A stretch of DNA of 64,000 bases. It comes from Chryseobacterium cucumeris (lineage in GTDB: Bacteria; Bacteroidota; Bacteroidia; Flavobacteriales; Weeksellaceae). Location of the stretch: contig NZ_LUVZ01000012.1 in assembly GCF_001593385.1 (NCBI RefSeq), forward strand, positions 186,001 to 250,000, written 5' to 3'. Position numbers and translations under genes: made by a program. Below are positions 60,738-64,000 of the stretch, in pieces. Within the stretch, counting starts at the first letter, position 1. Every line of letters begins with the position of its first letter. Below the pieces are notes generated by a model. The model had not been told where the DNA came from, did no database searches, and worked only from the letters and a program-made list of their open reading frames with translations.

Positions 60738-61748
60738 TTAAGGATGTTCATTTCTCGCTCTGATGACCAGATTGACTAAATCCGAGCCGCCACTTGCAAA
60801 ATTATCGCTTGGATTATGCGCGCTTTGAGTAGCCACAGCATACGGAGAGCCATCCCAATATCCCCAGAAAGGACCTCCGCTTTGTCCAGGCCATATATCT
60901 GCTTTATGGCTCATGCTTTCGTTGTCATCAGCACTCCAGAAATCTCCATCCAGTGCGATACCTGTTTGGTAGGTCGGTCTTTGAGTTCCGGTAAGGTCTC
61001 CCGGATAACCTGCGTGAGTCCAGTAAGCACCTCCGTCCCATGAATCGGAATAGGATTTTGAACCTAACCAGCCTGTGCTGTTTCCGATTGGTCTGTCCAA
61101 TACAATCACAACATAATCGTATTGAATTTCTGTAGAATCAATAGAAGGTCCTGCAACTTTATACCTGTAATACGTTAAAGTACCCCAGGCAGTTCCGTAA
61201 GGAGCGCTTCCGTTGTAATACATTGGGGTGAATTTCAGCCATCCTGTTGTATTATTAGGCTGCCAGTCTACAATGTGAGAGCAGGTAAGAAGGTGTCTCG
61301 GTCCGATCATCACACCGCTTCCAGAACCCAGAGAACTTTCTACTCTGCCGACACATCTCCATGGATAAGCTGTAGAATTGTATACTTTTCTCTGATCGAC
61401 TCCAAAGATGGTTCTTGCATTTTCAGGAGTCAGGAAAGAATCTCTGTCAATGAATTTGGGTTTACGGTCTCTTTTCGGTTCAAGTTTTGGATTGTATTCA
61501 AAATCAGCATGGGTAGGGTAGAAATGGTCAGTTTCCAGAGCTCGGTTTTCTGCTGTTTTTTCGTCCATCGGCATTCCTATTGTTTTCATTCCTTTAGGAA
61601 AAGTTCTTCCGTTAATGGTTTCCATAGCTGGAGCCTGGCTGAATAATTTTTCGATGGCTGACGGTTTTTCAGTTGATTTTGCTTTAACAGTTCTAAGTCT
61701 TAGAACTTCTTCAGCGGTCATTGGATTGTTGTTTTCGGTTTTAGACAT
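60738..61748 (-). CDS. trypsin-like serine protease with long N-terminal extension and no signal peptide
   Basis: The protein is 336 aa. The protease domain (about 130-325) has a full triad: H158 in LLTCSHIVDW, D211 in IQYDYVVIVLDRPIG, and S290 in WPGQSGGPFWGYWDG, in the style of V8/glutamyl-endopeptidase relatives. The first ~125 residues are charged and disordered-looking, with basic clusters LRLRTVKAK and KRDRKPK, and no signal peptide. Such a region could be an inhibitory prosegment cut by another protease; this is inference. The caspase-family gene lies 73 bp upstream in the same direction, and both have the same upstream element. The enzyme is probably cytoplasmic or released by a non-classical route. 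Confidence 0.85.
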   Translation of the reverse strand: MSKTENNNPMTAEEVLRLRTVKAKSTEKPSAIEKLFSQAPAMETINGRTFPKGMKTIGMPMDEKTAENRALETDHFYPTHADFEYNPKLEPKRDRKPKFIDRDSFLTPENARTIFGVDQRKVYNSTAYPWRCVGRVESSLGSGSGVMIGPRHLLTCSHIVDWQPNNTTGWLKFTPMYYNGSAPYGTAWGTLTYYRYKVAGPSIDSTEIQYDYVVIVLDRPIGNSTGWLGSKSYSDSWDGGAYWTHAGYPGDLTGTQRPTYQTGIALDGDFWSADDNESMSHKADIWPGQSGGPFWGYWDGSPYAVATQSAHNPSDNFASGGSDLVNLVIRARNEHP

Positions 61749-61767
61749 GATTATTATTTTTAATCTG

Positions 61768-61806
61768 GTAAATTCCTACTCTTTTGAGGGCTTTTCGGAT
61801 TCCGCC
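61768..61806 (-). promoter_or_regulatory. shared upstream element, protease-gene copy
   Basis: On the coding (minus) strand the order is CCGAAAAGCC, a 6-bp spacer, AGAGTAGGAAT, then about 20 nt to the ATG (61748). The caspase gene has the same blocks at 62683-62722. There is no Bacteroidota -7 box (TAnnTTTG) between this element and the start, so the element may be the promoter or an operator. Confidence 0.5.
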
Positions 61807-61821
61807 GGTAATGGTTATTAG

Positions 61822-62667
61822 TTAAATGAATATTTTTTGTGAAAATTCTGCAGTGATACTTTCTGTCTGGTTGATCTGGGCAGCTCCCATAGCCGCTAAG
61901 GCAATGGCAACCTGTTTATCAAGAGTTTTTCTTACAATATTACCATTGGTTGCACGTAAGATTTTACAGAAGTGGTAGGTGAAATACCCTCGAATTTGTC
62001 CGCTGATATTTCCTTCCATGGACACCTGATTGTCTTTTGCTGCAGCCCATAACGTATGATTCATTCCGGCAACAGGCACAAGCGCTTTAGTGAGAATGGT
62101 TGATTTTTTTGAATTTTTAGAGGTCTCCATTTCGCTGGCGTAAGTGAGATAAAACTCATCCTCAAGCATTGGAGGGATATAGCGGGCAGTTTCGTTGAGA
62201 AGATCAGCTTCCAGCCCCAGATCCATTTTTCGGGTTCCCGTTCCCGAATAACAGCAGTCGAAGATAACTTCCATATTCACTTCGGCTTTTAGCTTGCTGA
62301 GAACAGTTTTAAAATCATCATCACGAATGACTCCGTTATTGGCATAATCATGCGGACAAATAGCCTCGTCCAAACCATCCAGTTCTAGATCCGATCCGAT
62401 ATTGGCCACTCTGGTTCCGTGTCCTGAATAATAAAAAACGAGAGAATCTCCTTTTACGCTTGTGCTGATCATGGATTTCAGATAGTTCAATATATTCGCT
62501 CTTGTAGCATTCTGATTGGTCAGGATTTTAATCTTTGCCGGACTAAAACCACAGATCACCAATGTGTTTGCCATATCTCTCGCATCGTTTACACAGCCGT
62601 TAAGATCCGGACCACCGTATCCGATGGGTGCATAATCATTAATTCCTACGATAAGTGCTTTTTTCAT
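61822..62667 (-). CDS. caspase-family (C14) cysteine protease
   Basis: The protein is 281 aa. The start MKKALIVGINDYAP is the standard first strand of metacaspases. The catalytic dyad is H83 in FYYSGHGTRV and C139 in VIFDCCYSGTG. The middle (about 150-205) has a charged linker, and the C-terminal end (~215-281) completes the fold. No prodomain, membrane helix or signal peptide is present, so it should be cytoplasmic. Bacterial metacaspase-like enzymes often cut after Arg/Lys. The gene is next to a trypsin-like protease with basic N-terminal sites and a two-component system, suggesting a regulated protease module. No gasdermin or sensor ATPase is seen nearby. Confidence 0.88.
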   Translation of the reverse strand: MKKALIVGINDYAPIGYGGPDLNGCVNDARDMANTLVICGFSPAKIKILTNQNATRANILNYLKSMISTSVKGDSLVFYYSGHGTRVANIGSDLELDGLDEAICPHDYANNGVIRDDDFKTVLSKLKAEVNMEVIFDCCYSGTGTRKMDLGLEADLLNETARYIPPMLEDEFYLTYASEMETSKNSKKSTILTKALVPVAGMNHTLWAAAKDNQVSMEGNISGQIRGYFTYHFCKILRATNGNIVRKTLDKQVAIALAAMGAAQINQTESITAEFSQKIFI

Positions 62668-62682
62668 TGTATTAGTTTTAAA

Positions 62683-62722
62683 AAATATTCCCTACTCTGT
62701 TCCGGCTTTTCGGGGGCTGCCT
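62683..62722 (-). promoter_or_regulatory. shared upstream element, caspase-gene copy
   Basis: On the coding strand CCGAAAAGCC, a short GC-rich spacer, AGAGTAGGGAAT, then about 20 nt to the ATG (62667). It matches the protease-gene element in both blocks and distance to the start. The adjacent response regulator is a possible binding protein. Confidence 0.5.
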
Positions 62723-62843
62723 TTTTGTGTTTTTTTCTATGACAAAATTCCATCTTTCAGAAGAGCAAAAACAGAGGAGAAAACCGTATTTTGAAAAAGG
62801 AAAAACACCTTTTCGTTTGCAAATGAATGAGTTGTGAAATAAA

Positions 62844-62877
62844 AATCCGGCAGCTTGAAAAGCTGCCGGATTCGTCA
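62844..62877 (-). terminator. strong terminator after the NarL-type regulator
   Basis: AATCCGGCAGCTT and AAGCTGCCGGATT are exact 13-bp arms around 3 nt, with TTTTTATTTC after it on the minus strand. It isolates the caspase gene from the upstream two-component operon. Confidence 0.9.
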
Positions 62878-62931
62878 ATAGAATGTAAAAATGTTTATTT
62901 TTTCAGGGAATAAATAGGATTAAAAATTAAG

Positions 62932-63576
62932 TCAGCACAAATCATGCTTTAAAGCAAAAAGTACCAGACCCGCTCTGTTTTTTATATCCAGTTTTACGAA
63001 AACCGAATCTCTGTAGCCATCAATGGTTTTAGGACTGAGGCACATTTTATCAGCAATCTCCTTATAAGTAAGTTCGCTGCAGGCCCATTTGATAAATTCT
63101 TTCTCCCGGTCTCTCAGCTCAGAAAGCAGGGAGGCATTTTTCGCTTCCTCTGTTTTTACTTTCAATAACTTTTGGGCTACAAAATCAGTATAAAAGCTGC
63201 CTTTCTCAAATACCGTTTCAATAGCCTGGAAAAGGATAGAAGGCTGCATGTCTTTTAGCAGATAGCCTTTAGCGCCTGCTTTCAGCATTTTAATCAATAT
63301 TCTTTCATCATCATCCATGGTAAGGGCAATGACTTTAATATCAGGATAATGCTCTGTAAGCCATTCTGTAGTTTCTATACCATTTTTATAAGGCATATTG
63401 ACATCCATCAGGACTACAGCGGGTAATTCAGAAGCTTTTTCCACGCCTGCAATAAATTCTTCTCCGTTGGGATGATTCATAATGACCCGATATTGAGTGT
63501 TTTCTGTGATCATATTCTCCAGCGCTTTGGAGATTAAGGTATGATCATCTACGATCGCTATGGGAATAGTTTTCAT
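62932..63576 (-). CDS. NarL/FixJ-family response regulator
   Basis: The protein is 214 aa. The receiver domain has DDH acidic residues, D58 in VVLMDVNMPYKNG as phospho-acceptor, and the conserved Lys in GYLLKDMQPS. The LuxR-type DNA-binding domain is at ~148-212 (SELTYKEIADKMCLSPKTIDGYRDSVFVKLDIKNR). The start overlaps the stop of the sensor kinase (ATGA), so the two are coupled. The strong terminator at 62844 ends the transcript before the caspase gene. Confidence 0.93.
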   Translation of the reverse strand: MKTIPIAIVDDHTLISKALENMITENTQYRVIMNHPNGEEFIAGVEKASELPAVVLMDVNMPYKNGIETTEWLTEHYPDIKVIALTMDDDERILIKMLKAGAKGYLLKDMQPSILFQAIETVFEKGSFYTDFVAQKLLKVKTEEAKNASLLSELRDREKEFIKWACSELTYKEIADKMCLSPKTIDGYRDSVFVKLDIKNRAGLVLFALKHDLC

Positions 63577-64000
63577 AATAAATTTTTATGATAGGTTATC
63601 AAAGTTTGTGTTCCTTTATTCAGTTCTGATTGTATAGACAGTTCAGCGTGAATCAGTTTGGCTCTCAGTTCCATATTTTTTAATCCTGAGCCGTCCTGAT
63701 TACTATTGATATCAAAGCCTCTTCCGTTGTCCGAGATACTGATATGTAATTTTTCACAGTCATCCTCCATGTGTATGGAAACATTTTTGGCTTTGGAATG
63801 TTTCAGAATATTATTGATACTTTCCTGGATAATTCTGAAAAGGATCAGTCCGTGTTTAGGCGAAATATCAATATCCTGTTTTTGCGTAATGAATTCTATT
63901 TTTAATAATTTTAGTTTTTTAATTCTCTTCACTTCTCTTTCAATGGATTCTGCCAGTCCGAAATGAATGATCTGTTCAGTGATTAATGTTTTAGACAGAT
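63573..64000 (-). CDS. NarL-type sensor histidine kinase, C-terminal part, cut by window edge
   Basis: The frame is open to the window edge, so the first part of the gene is outside. The visible 141 residues hold the dimerisation end (SKTLITEQIIHFGLAESIEREVKRI) and the HATPase: ILFRIIQESINNILKHSKAKN (N box), SISDNGRGFDI (G1) and GSGLKNMELRAKLI (G2). This is the HisKA_3/NarX type. A start near 63932 (GTG) has no support because the frame continues upstream. It is coupled to the response regulator by a 4-bp overlap. Confidence 0.88.
   Translation of the reverse strand, partial: LSKTLITEQIIHFGLAESIEREVKRIKKLKLLKIEFITQKQDIDISPKHGLILFRIIQESINNILKHSKAKNVSIHMEDDCEKLHISISDNGRGFDINSNQDGSGLKNMELRAKLIHAELSIQSELNKGTQTLITYHKNLL

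Noticed and set aside
60738..62667. Gasdermin or CRISPR-linked caspase module
   Set aside because: No gasdermin, CRISPR array, cas gene or STAND ATPase is visible within the window.
62678..62878. A 66-residue frame upstream of the caspase gene
   Set aside because: It covers the shared upstream element and a perfect terminator hairpin; no homologous motif is seen.

Overview
The window looks like a chromosomal stretch of a flavobacterium close to Chryseobacterium. The DNA is AT-rich, Shine-Dalgarno sequences are absent, and promoters fit the Bacteroidota pattern (TTTG, about 19-21 bp, TAnnTTTG). Family content agrees: a DUF885 peptidase, a YARHG protein, a fused SpmA/SpmB-like protein, an AccD without zinc-ribbon cysteines, an endonuclease III without its iron-sulfur cysteines, and GG-leader bacteriocin-like peptides. 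The organism is inferred from sequence character only. No phage, insertion sequence transposase, CRISPR array or rRNA was found.

Layout. 1-6.4 kb: a truncated gene, a Gly/Cys-tailed membrane protein, mnmA, an outer-membrane barrel and clpC. 6.5-10.4 kb: three sugar transferases around sufE. 10.4-12 kb: two identical tRNA-Val genes and folC. 12.1-16.3 kb: an orphan TolC, a SprT-like protease, mannose-1-phosphate guanylyltransferase, a secreted protein and an acetyltransferase. 16.4-20.6 kb: bcp, nth, DinB-like, lipoprotein and DUF885 peptidase. 20.7-23.4 kb: an ExbB-ExbD-TonB energy-transducing operon. 23.4-31.1 kb: a run of leftward genes (SpmAB-like, DUF6973, accD, fbaA, nadK with a CBS partner, an SpoU-type methyltransferase, a YwqK-like MORN protein). 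31.2-37.2 kb: a secreted protein, bestrophin, a JmjC-like cupin, an acetyltransferase and mutS.

37.2-38 kb holds three small GG-leader peptides ending in Cys-Cys, followed by a lipoprotein and two thioredoxin-fold proteins. 40.2-46.9 kb carries a DUF2809 protein, a leftward group (alpha/beta hydrolase, TonB-like, DUF2306, YARHG), a flavoprotein, an acyl-CoA thioesterase and thiL. 47-52.8 kb has an AraC regulator with a Bcr/CflA exporter, an outer-membrane barrel and a LytS/LytTR two-component pair. 52.9-60.6 kb has a Cys-rich peptide, a large lipoprotein, pepT, HMG-CoA lyase, a sulfurtransferase, a MIP18-family Fe-S factor, an exonuclease, a CsaA-like protein and a small metalloprotease.

The last 3.3 kb is the most unusual part. 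It holds a trypsin-like protease without signal peptide but with a long basic N-terminal region, a caspase-family protease, and a NarL-type response regulator with its kinase running off the window. Both protease genes carry the same sequence element just upstream of the start. This suggests a co-regulated intracellular protease cascade; that is an inference.

Intergenic DNA is rich in palindromic elements of several families (16.3, 17.6, 25.5, 27.05, 32.8, 33.9, 45.85 and 57.7 kb). Two of them (25.5 and 33.9 kb) are clearly copies of one MITE-like element. A candidate small RNA with a near-perfect promoter and terminator lies at 29.85-29.96 kb.
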